Origin: Candidatus Eiseniibacteriota bacterium
Lineage (GTDB): Bacteria > Eisenbacteria > RBG-16-71-46 > JAFGJU01
DNA length: 45,949 nt
NCBI GenBank assembly: GCA_020349905.1
Contig: CP070702.1
Span: 1,807,778-1,853,726, forward strand
Direction of reading: 5' to 3'
The notes beneath the pieces were generated by a model, which saw only the letters and a program-made list of their open reading frames with translations, made no database searches and was not told the origin of the DNA. A program made the position numbers and the translations under genes. Positions 1 to 8,380 of the stretch are shown here, piece by piece; within the stretch, counting starts at the first letter, position 1, and each line of letters opens with the position of its first letter.

Positions 1-19
1 CGGCGCCAGAGAACAAGCC

Positions 20-39
20 GCCACCACAAACACGGTGGC
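20..39 (-). promoter_or_regulatory. Hairpin just downstream of the TPP aptamer, probable expression platform
   Basis: Read on the minus strand, GCCACC and GGTGGC can pair around an 8-nt loop a few bases after the end of the TPP aptamer. The position fits the switching element of the riboswitch. It is followed by only a weak T-rich stretch (CTTGTTCTCT), so either termination or sequestration of a ribosome binding site is possible. The controlled gene lies off the left edge, so the mechanism cannot be decided here. Confidence 0.45.
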
Positions 40-43
40 AAGC

Positions 44-140
44 CGTGCTTTCCCTTCGCAGGCATTATCCTTACAGGTTCAGGGGGTCGGCCTCACATCG
101 CGTGCGAGGCCCTCTCAGCACTGCAGCTCCCCCAAGCACG
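44..140 (-). promoter_or_regulatory. TPP (THI-box) riboswitch aptamer
   Basis: The minus strand carries the conserved THI-box elements in order: P1 arm CGTGCTT (140-134), CTGAGA (118-113), ACCCCCTGAACCTG (87-74), GGATAATGCC (70-61), GCGAAGGGAAA (59-49) and the closing P1 arm AAGCACG (50-44), which pairs with the first arm over 7 bp. These match the pyrophosphate- and pyrimidine-binding helices of the thiamine pyrophosphate aptamer family. The start coincides with the transcription start predicted from the promoter at 150-179. It should repress a thiamine synthesis or transport gene lying to the left of the window when TPP is abundant. Confidence 0.95.
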
Positions 141-149
141 TTGAGAGAA

Positions 150-179
150 TCTATATCATCGCCCGCCCGTGCTTGTCAA
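150..179 (-). promoter_or_regulatory. Sigma70-type promoter for the TPP riboswitch transcript
   Basis: On the minus strand a perfect -35 TTGACA (179-174) is followed after 18 nt by TATAGA (155-150) as -10. Transcription would begin near 143, right at the first P1 base of the riboswitch, which supports the assignment. Confidence 0.7.
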
Positions 180-350
180 TCTCACAGTTCCCTTCGCTTC
201 GGGCTTGGCACGCTGAAACTCCGGGTCTGGGATGGAGATATCCCTCTCCGGAAGGCCGGCCCGCGCCGGCATCACCCACTTAGGTCCCTTCCTGGGGCTA
301 TTGCGCCACCATTCGACCTCACAAATCTCGACAGGACGCCTGAAGGTGGC

Positions 351-379
351 TTGACAGCAGGCCTTTGCGGTGCTATAAT
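351..379 (+). promoter_or_regulatory. Consensus sigma70-type promoter
   Basis: TTGACA at 351-356 and TATAAT at 374-379 with an ideal 17-nt spacer. Transcription should start near 386, giving a leader of roughly 100 nt before the ATG at 484. The leader has short inverted repeats (CCGAG/CTCGG near 399-415). The promoter drives the secreted-protein genes at 484 and probably 2125, and is divergent from the TPP riboswitch promoter; the rest of 180-350 shows no gene. Confidence 0.85.
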
Positions 380-483
380 AGGTATGTTCTACCACATACC
401 GAGTCACACTCGGGGGCTGCTGTCCCGGACAGGTTACTTGTCTCTCGGGGGGCCATCCTCCCCGTAGCGAAAGGAGCGTGCTA

Positions 484-2034
484 ATGAGGGCAAGTGCTAG
501 TGCTTTGCGTCTTGTGGTTCCACTTCTTCTGGGACTGTTTCTAGTACCGGTTTCTGTGACCGCCGGCCCGGTGCCGGCCAACATCGTGGCGAACCTGGAA
601 TACCTGGGCGGTCCTCCCGGTAGTCAGGTGTTCCGCTTCGACTACACGGTGGAGAACTTGGGCGTTGACCCGGATCTCGCGGGTCTGGTCATTTTCTTCG
701 ATTCTGATGGTCTGGCCCGTTCCGATTTCCAGTCGCTCACCTATCCTGAGGGCTGGGACGACTGGTTCGTGCTGCCCGAGGCACCTGACAGTTCCTGGAA
801 CGTCGAGTGGAACACGTTTTCCAACGCCATTCCCTTAGGCGGAAGTCTCAGTGGTTTCTCCGTGACCTTCGTGTGGAACGACCCGTATTCCATCCCCGGC
901 GCTCAGAACTACGAGGTGTGGAACGGTGGGGCTCACGAGGGTGGGACCACCATCATTCCCGGAGTCAGTATCCAGGGGTGCCTGCAGGGAACGGTGCTAA
1001 TGACCTGCGGCGGCCAGACCGTTCCTGCCGGAAACATCATCGTGGACCTCTACACCATCGACAACATTCTGCTCGCCACCACCGTGACGGACGCGAGCGG
1101 CCACTACTACTTCGGAGGGCTCTTCATTGATGGCCACAAGGTCACCATCGTGACACCGATGGGCTACGTGGCGGACCAGGAGACCAAGACCACTTCCGTG
1201 TTCATCGGAGATTGCGCGGTGCTGGACTTCGAGCTGAGCTGCCTGCAAATCACCCCGTCCCAGAGGACGATCGGGTACTGGAAGCACCAGGTCAATTGCC
1301 ACATAAGGGGTAAGGGTCATCCCCAAGAGAGCCTTGCCAACATGAGCAGCTACATGGAGGAGATTAGGATTCACTTCAACGAGAACGTGCTTAATCCCGT
1401 TAAGCTCGTGGAAGTGGATCCCACCACCGACAGCCTGATAGCCCTCCAGCAGCTACTGACAGTCAACAAGGACGGTACGATAAAGGACAGGGCGAAGCAG
1501 CAGATGGTGGCCCTCCTGCTCAACGTGGTGTCGCTCAAGCTCTCCCAGGCTGAGGTCATAAGCGAGGACGGTGCCAACGTGAGCCAGGCCATCACCTACT
1601 GCTGGGACCTCATGACCGACGGGATAATCTCGAACGACGAGGACGCGAAGACCATCGCCGGCCTCATCAACAACGGGATAATGGTCCCGGCGGGAATTAT
1701 ACCGCTCGGCACGCCGGTGATATGGTACGAGCGCGACAGTCGTGGCAGCATAGTGTATCTGGGCAAGGGTTATCCGAACCCGTTCGTGACCTCTGCCAGG
1801 ATTGCCTTTGCTCTCAAGGGTGACGGCTTCGTGCCTGTGGACCTGAAGGTGTTCGACGTGACCGGTAGAGTGGTCCGGACGCTCATCAGCGGTGACCTAA
1901 CGCCGGGCCAGCACTCGGTGTCGTGGAACGGCATGAGCGACCGCGGTGAGAGGGTGAGCTCCGGCGTCTACTTCTACGAGCTCAGGACTCCTACGGGCGC
2001 TGCGACGGGCAAGCTGATAGTGTTGAAGAGGTAG
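484..2034 (+). CDS. Secreted multidomain protein with FlgD-like C-terminal domain
   Basis: Secreted protein of 516 residues, function unknown. The ATG at 484 is chosen because AAGGAG ends 7 nt before it; a GTG at 478 in the same frame is too close to that site. Residues 1-27 form a signal peptide. Residues about 30-160 are a beta-rich module ending in a 'GFSVTFVWNDP...QNYEVW' segment that is also in the next gene. Residues 165-250 resemble an SdrD B-like/carboxypeptidase-regulatory Ig domain (GTV...VDLYT...TDASGHYYFGGL). Residues 260-400 hold a QRTIGYWKHQ-type domain seen in secreted proteins of uncultured bacteria. Residues 425-516 are a FlgD/T9SS-type Ig domain with YPNPF and SGVYFYEL, ending in a basic LKR. 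The C-terminal domain suggests cell-surface export; the substrate or ligand is not evident. Confidence 0.85.
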   Translation: MRASASALRLVVPLLLGLFLVPVSVTAGPVPANIVANLEYLGGPPGSQVFRFDYTVENLGVDPDLAGLVIFFDSDGLARSDFQSLTYPEGWDDWFVLPEAPDSSWNVEWNTFSNAIPLGGSLSGFSVTFVWNDPYSIPGAQNYEVWNGGAHEGGTTIIPGVSIQGCLQGTVLMTCGGQTVPAGNIIVDLYTIDNILLATTVTDASGHYYFGGLFIDGHKVTIVTPMGYVADQETKTTSVFIGDCAVLDFELSCLQITPSQRTIGYWKHQVNCHIRGKGHPQESLANMSSYMEEIRIHFNENVLNPVKLVEVDPTTDSLIALQQLLTVNKDGTIKDRAKQQMVALLLNVVSLKLSQAEVISEDGANVSQAITYCWDLMTDGIISNDEDAKTIAGLINNGIMVPAGIIPLGTPVIWYERDSRGSIVYLGKGYPNPFVTSARIAFALKGDGFVPVDLKVFDVTGRVVRTLISGDLTPGQHSVSWNGMSDRGERVSSGVYFYELRTPTGAATGKLIVLKR

Positions 2035-2124
2035 TAAGTAATCGAGGGAGCGGCGGAGACCGCCCCCTCACAACTGTCATCGTACGCTCGACGAATCTTC
2101 CGTGCGGGGAAGGAGGTCGATACT

Positions 2125-2736
2125 GTGAAGCATTTGCTTTTGTTTTCCTCTTTGGCTCTGTTGGCCGGGCTTCTCCTTGTTCCCGCTGGAACCGAGGCCT
2201 TGCCACAGGGAGCAGTGGGATACTGTCTCTACCACTTCGAGAATCCCGATTGGGTCAGGTACAGCCAGGGGGACCCGTTTCCTCCGGGAGGAGCCACCCC
2301 GGGAACGAACCTGTGGAAGTACGCGTACTGCATCTACAACGACCCGCCCGGGTCGCCGCCCGGAGCTCTGGAGAACGGTATCTACCAGTGGTGGATATTC
2401 TTCAACTCTGACAACATCGACAGGGCCCAGTACGTGTCCGCGATAGGTCCTGGAAGCTGGACCCGTGTCTACTTTGGTCCTTCGACCGGATACTACGACT
2501 GGAAGGTGCGTTTCAGGGCATCGGTCGCTGGCGAGTACGTGATGCCCACCGACAGTCTCTGCGGTTTCGAGGTCGAGTTCACGTGGACAGACCCACTGAT
2601 GTTACCTCCACCTCAGAACTACGACCTGGTGGCCTCCGGAGAGTCTGAGCCGGGCGTCACACACGAGCTGCCCCCTGACGTGACTCCTGTGGAAGCAACA
2701 ACGTGGGGCAGGTTAAAGAGTCTCTTCTTCAAATAG
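2125..2736 (+). CDS. Secreted protein with C-terminal TTWGRLKSLFFK tag
   Basis: A 203-residue secreted protein of unknown function starting at GTG 2125, 8 nt after AAGGAGG. Residues 1-25 are a signal peptide (MKHLLLFSSLALLAG...). Residues 30-185 resemble the N-terminal module of the preceding protein, notably 'GFEVEFTWTDP...PPQNYDLV'. It lacks the FlgD-like domain and instead ends in a short TTWGRLKSLFFK tail that recurs at the end of the unrelated protein at 23557-24195. It lies 90 nt after the first gene, with a GC-rich hairpin (2044-2069) lacking a T-run between them, so co-transcription is likely. A strong terminator follows. Confidence 0.8.
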   Translation: MKHLLLFSSLALLAGLLLVPAGTEALPQGAVGYCLYHFENPDWVRYSQGDPFPPGGATPGTNLWKYAYCIYNDPPGSPPGALENGIYQWWIFFNSDNIDRAQYVSAIGPGSWTRVYFGPSTGYYDWKVRFRASVAGEYVMPTDSLCGFEVEFTWTDPLMLPPPQNYDLVASGESEPGVTHELPPDVTPVEATTWGRLKSLFFK

Positions 2737-2774
2737 GCAACGAACAGGCGCTGGCTTGAAGGGCGCCCAAAGCG

Positions 2775-2810
2775 AAAGGCAGGAGCTGCCCTTGCTCCTG
2801 CCTTTTCTCT
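2775..2810. terminator. Bidirectional intrinsic terminator
   Basis: An 11-bp stem, AAAGGCAGGAG (2775-2785) pairing with CTCCTGCCTTT (2795-2805), encloses a 9-nt loop and is followed by TTTTCTCT. On the minus strand the same hairpin is followed by TTTCGCTTT. It separates the convergent genes ending at 2736 (+) and 2846 (-). A second GC-rich hairpin (2815-2848) overlaps the stop codon of the minus-strand gene. Confidence 0.9.
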
Positions 2811-2845
2811 ATCCTGAGCGGGCGGCAGACCAGCGTCTGCGGCGC

Positions 2846-4747
2846 TCAGCGCCTCAGCAGGACGAGCTTCCTTGAGAGCCCTCCCTTCTCGCCTTCGAAC
2901 CTGAGGAAGTAAACGCCCGTTCTTACATCGAGCCCTTCATCGCTCTTCCCGTCCCAGCTGAAGGGGTTTACCCCCGCGGACAGGTTACCTTCATGAAGCG
3001 TGCACACTAACCTTCCCGCAACGTCGTAAATAGCCAGACGGCCTGACTGACCAGCCTTGAGGGAGAGGCTTATGTCTGCAGAACTGTGGAACGGATTGGG
3101 CCTGCTCGAAAGACGCACAGAAGGAACAGACGGCGCCCGGACGAGGACCTTCTCTCCCGAAAGTACGACCTCCATACGGGTCCCCCCCACCCCGGCGCAG
3201 GTGGCTTCTCGCAGGAGAAGCTCTGTCTGCTGTCCCACTCCCAGCCTGCCTGCAAAGGAGACTTCACAGAGGCGCCCCGCACCGGCCGAAAGCTGGCCAC
3301 CCTCAACGTCCACGACCATGAGAGAGAGGATTCCGTTCGAAGCGGAAAAGAACAGCTCGGTTCCCTCCGGTACTCCAGAGAGCGCCGCGTCCTCAAACGT
3401 GAGCACTGATTCGTCATACTCTATCCTGGCCTCAACTCCTCCGACGCCTACTGAAGAGGAGAAGAGAAGAGGAACAGTGAGACGGCCTCCCCCATCCCAA
3501 GACACGTCATCCGACAGCCCTACGCTGACCGGTTCGGCGGAGAGCTCGGAGCTGCCCGCTCTGTCCACGCACCAGTAGCAAAAGGTATCCAAGATGCTCC
3601 TGATGCAGCACACGACGTCCGCAACGTTCAGCACGTTGTCCCCGTTGCAGTCTCCCCTCGCGATCTCCTCGGGAGTGCAGCATCCTTCCGGAATGGGGCA
3701 CATGATGCAGCGGATCATCCTCACTATGTCCACGACGTCCCTGCGACCGTCTCCGTTCAGGTCACACATGAGAGTGTTTCTGATGCAGACCCTTCCGGTG
3801 ATGGGTGCGAACGTGGGGCAGTCCGGCACGGTCCGGCCGTTCTCGTCCGAGAAGGCCACCGGGTGCAGCAGGACGTCAAACATGAACTCGGGCATCGGGT
3901 GGGTCCAGATGACGCTGTCCACGTCCATCTCTATCCAGATCTTAGCCACGGGGCCATCTCCGGGTTCTATGAGCTCGAACCCGTACGCACCATTGGAGCC
4001 GGGCATCTGCATCGGGTACAGCATGAAGTGCAGCGAGCTTCCGTCGAAGGTCCAGTCCACACCCATACCCAGAGCGCGCCCCACGGGTTCCACCCCACTG
4101 ACGTTCACTCTGAAGCCGCAGCGAGTGCCGGGTTCGCAATTCTCCATGCGGTATTGCTGGAAGGGCTCCACTATCAACTCCACGCCGGCAATGGGCATGG
4201 GGTTGGACAGGGTCACAGTCAGAGCGCCCGGATTCCCGGGGAACACGGTCGCGTTGCACGCGTACTGGCCCGGGGCGAATCCGGGCATCACGCAGTAGTC
4301 GACAGGCCCGCAGTTCTCCCGGACCGTGAAGGGAACTGACTTCTCGTCGTAGAACGCGGTGGAGTCACCTGAATCCACTTCAACGACCATCAGCGTGTAC
4401 GGGCCGGGAGGAAGCGCGCCAACATTGTGAGAGATGTCGTAGGGAATGATCACCCTTGTAATGCACGCGTCCCCCTCTTCTCGGTGACAGAAGACCCGCA
4501 TTCTGTAGACCGTGAAGAGGCCTTCGGTCGGAAGAATCTCGACGTCGTAGCCGTCGTAACTCCAGCATCCGTCCGGGAAGTAACCGACCACGTCGAAGCG
4601 CACCGAGTCGCACACGGATGGCTCAGGCGGAACAATCGCCACCTCCTGTATGAAACCCATCGCGACGGGGGGCAGTGCGAGTCCCAGCAGGACCGCGGCG
4701 GTCACGAGTGATAGGGTACCAAGAGCTGAGGAGCCGAAAACTCGCAT
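2846..4747 (-). CDS. Secreted cohesin-like/dockerin/cohesin-like protein with FlgD-like tail
   Basis: A 633-residue exported protein. ATG 4747 follows AGGAGGT at 8 nt. Residues 1-31 are a signal peptide. Residues about 150-310 look like a cohesin-type beta-sandwich. Residues 328-390 are a type I dockerin with two calcium-binding repeats (DLNGDGRRDVVDIVRMI and DCNGDNVLNVADVVCCI), enriched in cysteine (CIMC, EGCC, VVCCI, FCYWC). Residues 405-535 are a second cohesin-like domain ('VGGVEARIEYDESVLTFEDA'). Residues 545-633 are a FlgD/T9SS-type sorting domain with SRPNPF and a final LLRR. Dockerins bind cohesins in multiprotein surface assemblies; the presence of both partners in one chain suggests self-association or intramolecular pairing, which is inference. 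It has its own promoter at 4888-4917. Confidence 0.85.
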   Translation of the reverse strand: MRVFGSSALGTLSLVTAAVLLGLALPPVAMGFIQEVAIVPPEPSVCDSVRFDVVGYFPDGCWSYDGYDVEILPTEGLFTVYRMRVFCHREEGDACITRVIIPYDISHNVGALPPGPYTLMVVEVDSGDSTAFYDEKSVPFTVRENCGPVDYCVMPGFAPGQYACNATVFPGNPGALTVTLSNPMPIAGVELIVEPFQQYRMENCEPGTRCGFRVNVSGVEPVGRALGMGVDWTFDGSSLHFMLYPMQMPGSNGAYGFELIEPGDGPVAKIWIEMDVDSVIWTHPMPEFMFDVLLHPVAFSDENGRTVPDCPTFAPITGRVCIRNTLMCDLNGDGRRDVVDIVRMIRCIMCPIPEGCCTPEEIARGDCNGDNVLNVADVVCCIRSILDTFCYWCVDRAGSSELSAEPVSVGLSDDVSWDGGGRLTVPLLFSSSVGVGGVEARIEYDESVLTFEDAALSGVPEGTELFFSASNGILSLMVVDVEGGQLSAGAGRLCEVSFAGRLGVGQQTELLLREATCAGVGGTRMEVVLSGEKVLVRAPSVPSVRLSSRPNPFHSSADISLSLKAGQSGRLAIYDVAGRLVCTLHEGNLSAGVNPFSWDGKSDEGLDVRTGVYFLRFEGEKGGLSRKLVLLRR

Positions 4748-4887
4748 CGGAGCTCACCTCCTGAGGCGTAGGGCAGAAGCAGGGTGCAAGACCGGGCACA
4801 AATGCAAACAGGACCAGCCACGGCGGTCCTGTCCATCGCGCATCGAAAGAGGGCAGCAGAGCAGCCTCAGATTGCTGGCTCAATTTC

Positions 4888-4917
4888 ATTATACGACGTG
4901 TGTCTCGTGAAGGTCAA
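4888..4917 (-). promoter_or_regulatory. Sigma70-type promoter for the dockerin protein gene
   Basis: Minus strand TTGACC (4917-4912), 18-nt spacer, TATAAT (4893-4888). The predicted start near 4881 leaves a leader of about 135 nt containing an AGGACC/GGTCCT inverted repeat near 4810-4830. No known riboswitch signature was recognised in the leader. Confidence 0.75.
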
Positions 4918-5038
4918 GCGAAAATTGAGGCTGTTGCGGGGCCGACGCGATAGTGTCCGGGGGTGTGTGCCGAGGGAAAAACTGGGGCTCTCTGTGAAGC
5001 CAGACGGGAAGTTCCGGCTGTGCCGGCGGGCGGCGCAG

Positions 5039-6499
5039 CTACTGAACTCCCGCGGTGTCCATGCCCAGAGGTCCTACCAGAAGCTCCGGAACGTTCAGCC
5101 CGAACTGGTCCGCTTCCAGAACCCTTTTGACGTTCCTCAGGTACCTGCCCTGGCCGTCAGTTTCCGCGAGACTCAGGATCTCCCCCCCGCACTGCACGCC
5201 TTCCGAGCCTGCAATGATGCTCACGGAGGGACGGGCGATGTCAGAGGCGTCGCGAGACGGCTTCACCACGACGGCAGATTCACCCGTGTCGAGCTCCAGT
5301 ACCGTGCCGACAGGGTAGATGCCGGTCATCGACACGAAGACCCGCACCAGATGTGGGTCAAAGCTCTTGCCCCCTTCTCTCACAAGGAAGAGCACGCTGT
5401 CGTGGGGATTGCGTGGAATCATCCTGTAGATGCGCGATGTGGTCATCGCGTCGAACGCATCGGTTATGCGCACTATTTTGCTGAAGAGGTCGATGGTTCT
5501 GTCCTTTCGAACAGCCGGGTACCCGGTGAGGTCGAAGTTCACGTGATGCTCGTACGCGACGACGATGGCTCGCAACGATTGCTCGTCCAGACGGCAGAGC
5601 TTGGCGAGAAGTCTGGTTCCGTGGACCGTGTGAGCCTTGACGAGCTCCCACTCCTCCCGGTTCAGGCCCTCGGGCTTGTTCAGTATGTCCCACGGTATCT
5701 CCACCTTGCCGAGGTCGTGAAACAGTGCCGCCATGCCGAGCTGTCCCAGCCGCGACTTGCTCAGGCCGAGCCGCTGACCCAGGGCGACCGAATAGATGCA
5801 CACGTTGACGCAATGATTGAACGTGTACTCGTCGTGGCTCTTGATGGTGGCAAGGCTGAGCAGGAAGGACTCGTCGTGAAGGATGCTGTCCACTATAGAC
5901 TGAACGGCCCGCTTGGCGCGCCTTAGCTTGACCGCCTCGAAGTGAGAGGCGGAGTGCATTATCTGCTTCACTATCTTTATGGTGTTGTGATAGGTCTTCT
6001 TGGCTCGCTCCTCCGCCCCCTGAGCCCGTTTGTCGTCCAACTGCGAGTCCGCCCCGGTTGACTTGGTAATGGAGATGTTGGATATTCCCTTCTCGTCCAG
6101 GGCAGACCTGAGCTGCTCGAATCCCGGTCGGCCTCCATCGATCTCGGTGACCGCGTATGCGAACGTCCTCAATTCTTCTATGCCCAACCGGTCCGTGATG
6201 ATAATGTTCCGCAGACCGAACTTCTCCATCTCCTGCACTATGTAGCGATGGCTCGCGTAGCCAGCCACGTCTACTTTTAGCCGCACGCCGTTTACGTAGA
6301 GGCAGCCCACCATGGCCTCTATGGTGACGTTTTCCCACGTCCCGGCCACGCTGCGAAGCACGTTGAGAAAGCCCTCCAGCGCGTTGGCCACGGAAGCGTT
6401 GTTGGGTTGGTATATCTTCACGATCCGCAGAATGACGTAGAGCTGGTTAACGAGGTGCCTGCACAGTCTGGTGTCGACTCTTGCCGTTGATTCGGTCAT
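5039..6499 (-). CDS. HD-GYP domain phosphohydrolase (putative c-di-GMP phosphodiesterase)
   Basis: A 486-residue cytoplasmic protein; the ATG at 6499 lies 6 nt after GGGAG. Residues about 15-125 form a sensor-like domain also found in the upstream HEAT protein. Residues 220-370 are the HD-GYP domain: an early His in FNHCVN (229), the HD pair in FHDLGK (261-262), a YEHH (316-319) and TGYP (325-328), then DAFDAMTTSR (347-356). The usual HHExxDGxGYP reads YEHHVNFDLTGYP, a variant in which the DG is replaced. A C-terminal region of about 90 residues follows. HD-GYP proteins hydrolyse cyclic dinucleotides; activity here is likely but not certain. It lies 10 nt after the HEAT gene, so the two are almost surely co-translated. 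Confidence 0.85.
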   Translation of the reverse strand: MTESTARVDTRLCRHLVNQLYVILRIVKIYQPNNASVANALEGFLNVLRSVAGTWENVTIEAMVGCLYVNGVRLKVDVAGYASHRYIVQEMEKFGLRNIIITDRLGIEELRTFAYAVTEIDGGRPGFEQLRSALDEKGISNISITKSTGADSQLDDKRAQGAEERAKKTYHNTIKIVKQIMHSASHFEAVKLRRAKRAVQSIVDSILHDESFLLSLATIKSHDEYTFNHCVNVCIYSVALGQRLGLSKSRLGQLGMAALFHDLGKVEIPWDILNKPEGLNREEWELVKAHTVHGTRLLAKLCRLDEQSLRAIVVAYEHHVNFDLTGYPAVRKDRTIDLFSKIVRITDAFDAMTTSRIYRMIPRNPHDSVLFLVREGGKSFDPHLVRVFVSMTGIYPVGTVLELDTGESAVVVKPSRDASDIARPSVSIIAGSEGVQCGGEILSLAETDGQGRYLRNVKRVLEADQFGLNVPELLVGPLGMDTAGVQ

Positions 6500-6509
6500 C
6501 GTCGCTCCC

Positions 6510-8264
6510 CTATGCTGCGTCGCGCTTCGAGTCCAAGGCCTCCTCGGGTCCCTGACTCCCGGCCGTCTGAGGGGAGACGGCCCGCCGCAGTCTCAGAGCC
6601 TCGATGCAGTACTTCCGGGCCTTGCCCCTCCGGGCCTTGGCCAATTGCTCCAGCAGCCGCGTCGCCCTTTCGGTTCCCATCCTCGCCAGGGCCATCGCCG
6701 CACAGCGTCTCATTTCGTCGATCTCTGCCGCGTGCAAGAAGGACCTCTTCTTGAGGACGCCCTCGAGGAAGGGAATGTATTCATCCGAACAGGAGCGCCC
6801 CAGCGCATCGAAGTACTCCCTCTTTTCGTCTAGGGATCTCTTAGCAAAAGACCCTTCCCTTATACACGCCGCAAGGCTTGAAGCAGCCTGTTCCCCGCCA
6901 AGCCGACCCAACTTCCTGGCGGCCATTATCCGTATCGCTTCATCCCTGTCGCGAAGGCATCTGGCCATGAGCGTCACGGCCTCGGTACCGCCTATCTCCG
7001 CCAGGCACTGCACGACTTCTACTCTCACCCTCGCCTCCTCGTGCGACAGAAGGCCCTCCAGATAGGGAAGCGCCCGTCTGTCTTTCATGAGGCGAAGCAC
7101 GACGACCAGGTTGCGAACCAGGTACCATCTCGGGTCGTCCAACATCTGGGCCAGTGCTTTCAGATTGTCTCTGGCCAGCACGCTCAGAACGCGACACAAC
7201 ATCTCTCTCGCCGTCCTGCTGCGCGCTCTGCCCAGAATCGCACACAGCTGACCCACGGCGCCGGGTAGTAACTCACGCAGATAGCCCTCGTATTGTTCGA
7301 GTTCCCGCACGTCGGCCTGTTCAAGCCGGGGCTCGACGCGGGACAATTCCCTCTCGTATGCGCGCATCTCCAGGAAGGAAATCGCCACCCTCTCCAGCTC
7401 CTCGCACGACTTGCCCTCCTTGCCGAGGAGCTTCTTGATGGCCCTGAGAATCTCAGCGGCTCGAACAGGGTTTCCCTCCTCCAGGAGATCTCCGCAGAGA
7501 ATGCCCAGCCCTCGCGCCACGTCCGTCTTCACGTCAACGTCCGAGCGCCCGAGTAGGATTTCAAGGAATATCTCCGTGACCTTCTCTCGTGGCTTCTGTT
7601 GCTCTTCCAGGAGCACCTGGTGTCCTATTTCCTCCAGGTCCTTCTCGCTCAAAGAGACGTTTGCGACGGACTGTTTCTCCTCTCGCGTGAGAGGAGTGTC
7701 TACCATGGTGGCAATGCCTATCCTCTCCTCGCCCGTCGCGGTGGAAATCGAGTGCTCTCCACGTGTCGACGGCGTGTCCGTCGGGAATTCGAACTCTTCG
7801 TCGTCCAGATCCAGGCAGTCGTCCACGGCCAGGTAGGTTATGTGCACCAAGTCGCGTTCCCATATCTGCGTCACGACGTCCGTGTCTCCCTCTCCCGCCT
7901 CGGGACTGACTTGCGTCAGGGCCTCCACGAACTCTTCCAGCTCCTCTTCGTCGATGCCTGCGTGGAAACTGATGGACCGTATGCCGTCCCGGTAGAGTCG
8001 GAACACGAAGCTTTCTCTCCTGTCGGGATTGGCGTAGACGGCCCGTTCGTGGTAGATGAGCTGGGTCTCGTTGACCGAGAAGGTGAGAGTGTCGTTCTCT
8101 TTCAGGAAGTCGGAGAGGTTGAGCATTGCGGTTTCGAGACACGTGCGTCGGACGGGGTTGTTTGCCGCGTAAAGTTGCCTGCTCTTGTACGTCCTGGCCA
8201 GCGAAGTGGCAATCTCACAGACCTTCTTCCAGTTCTGCGATAGTTGAACGTCCTGCTCTGACAT
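6510..8264 (-). CDS. HEAT-repeat protein sharing an N-terminal domain with the HD-GYP partner
   Basis: A 584-residue soluble protein. The ATG at 8264 (MSEQDVQL) lies after GGAG at 6 nt; an upstream in-frame extension to 8318 has no support. Residues 1-115 match the N-terminal domain of the following HD-GYP protein (YxxNNxV...LE...LTF..., then 'GIRSISFHAGIDEEELEEF'). From about residue 330 onward there are alpha-helical HEAT-type repeats, e.g. 'RALPYLEGLLSHEEARVRVE' followed by 'MARCLRDRDEAIRIMAARKL'. HEAT repeats act as protein-binding scaffolds. The shared domain and tight linkage suggest it works with the HD-GYP enzyme in signalling; the process controlled is unknown. Confidence 0.8.
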   Translation of the reverse strand: MSEQDVQLSQNWKKVCEIATSLARTYKSRQLYAANNPVRRTCLETAMLNLSDFLKENDTLTFSVNETQLIYHERAVYANPDRRESFVFRLYRDGIRSISFHAGIDEEELEEFVEALTQVSPEAGEGDTDVVTQIWERDLVHITYLAVDDCLDLDDEEFEFPTDTPSTRGEHSISTATGEERIGIATMVDTPLTREEKQSVANVSLSEKDLEEIGHQVLLEEQQKPREKVTEIFLEILLGRSDVDVKTDVARGLGILCGDLLEEGNPVRAAEILRAIKKLLGKEGKSCEELERVAISFLEMRAYERELSRVEPRLEQADVRELEQYEGYLRELLPGAVGQLCAILGRARSRTAREMLCRVLSVLARDNLKALAQMLDDPRWYLVRNLVVVLRLMKDRRALPYLEGLLSHEEARVRVEVVQCLAEIGGTEAVTLMARCLRDRDEAIRIMAARKLGRLGGEQAASSLAACIREGSFAKRSLDEKREYFDALGRSCSDEYIPFLEGVLKKRSFLHAAEIDEMRRCAAMALARMGTERATRLLEQLAKARRGKARKYCIEALRLRRAVSPQTAGSQGPEEALDSKRDAA

Positions 8265-8340
8265 TGTGACTCCGCAACTCGTGAGGGAACGTCTTGTGTC
8301 CGGTGTCGGGTTCCTCAATGCCGCTGCCTCTTCCTACTAT

Positions 8341-8380
8341 CGGCAAAAGGAGAAGACCGCCTTAGTAAAAGACGGCCTTC
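8341..8380 (-). terminator. Probable intrinsic terminator between 8580 gene and HEAT gene
   Basis: On the minus strand GAAGGCCGTC (8380-8371) can pair with GGCGGTCTTC (8361-8352), with two G-U pairs, around a 9-nt loop, followed by TCCTTTTG. It would stop transcripts coming from the gene that ends at 8580. The whole stretch 8265-8579 (about 315 nt) contains no supported gene; besides this hairpin I see no clear promoter consensus for the HEAT gene. Confidence 0.55.

Noticed and set aside
45-467. 140-codon plus-strand frame in the first 467 nt
   Set aside because: It runs antisense through the TPP riboswitch and across two promoters; the RNA structure explains the conservation.
2044-2069. Terminator between the first two secreted-protein genes
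   Set aside because: A stem exists, but no T-run follows, and the next gene has only a ribosome site without a promoter; treated as an intercistronic hairpin.
4748-4881. c-di-GMP riboswitch in the dockerin gene leader
   Set aside because: Conserved GEMM core segments are not present; only a generic inverted repeat is seen.
4784-5926. 380-codon plus-strand frame
   Set aside because: Antisense to the HD-GYP gene and to its promoter region; no ribosome site or recognisable fold.
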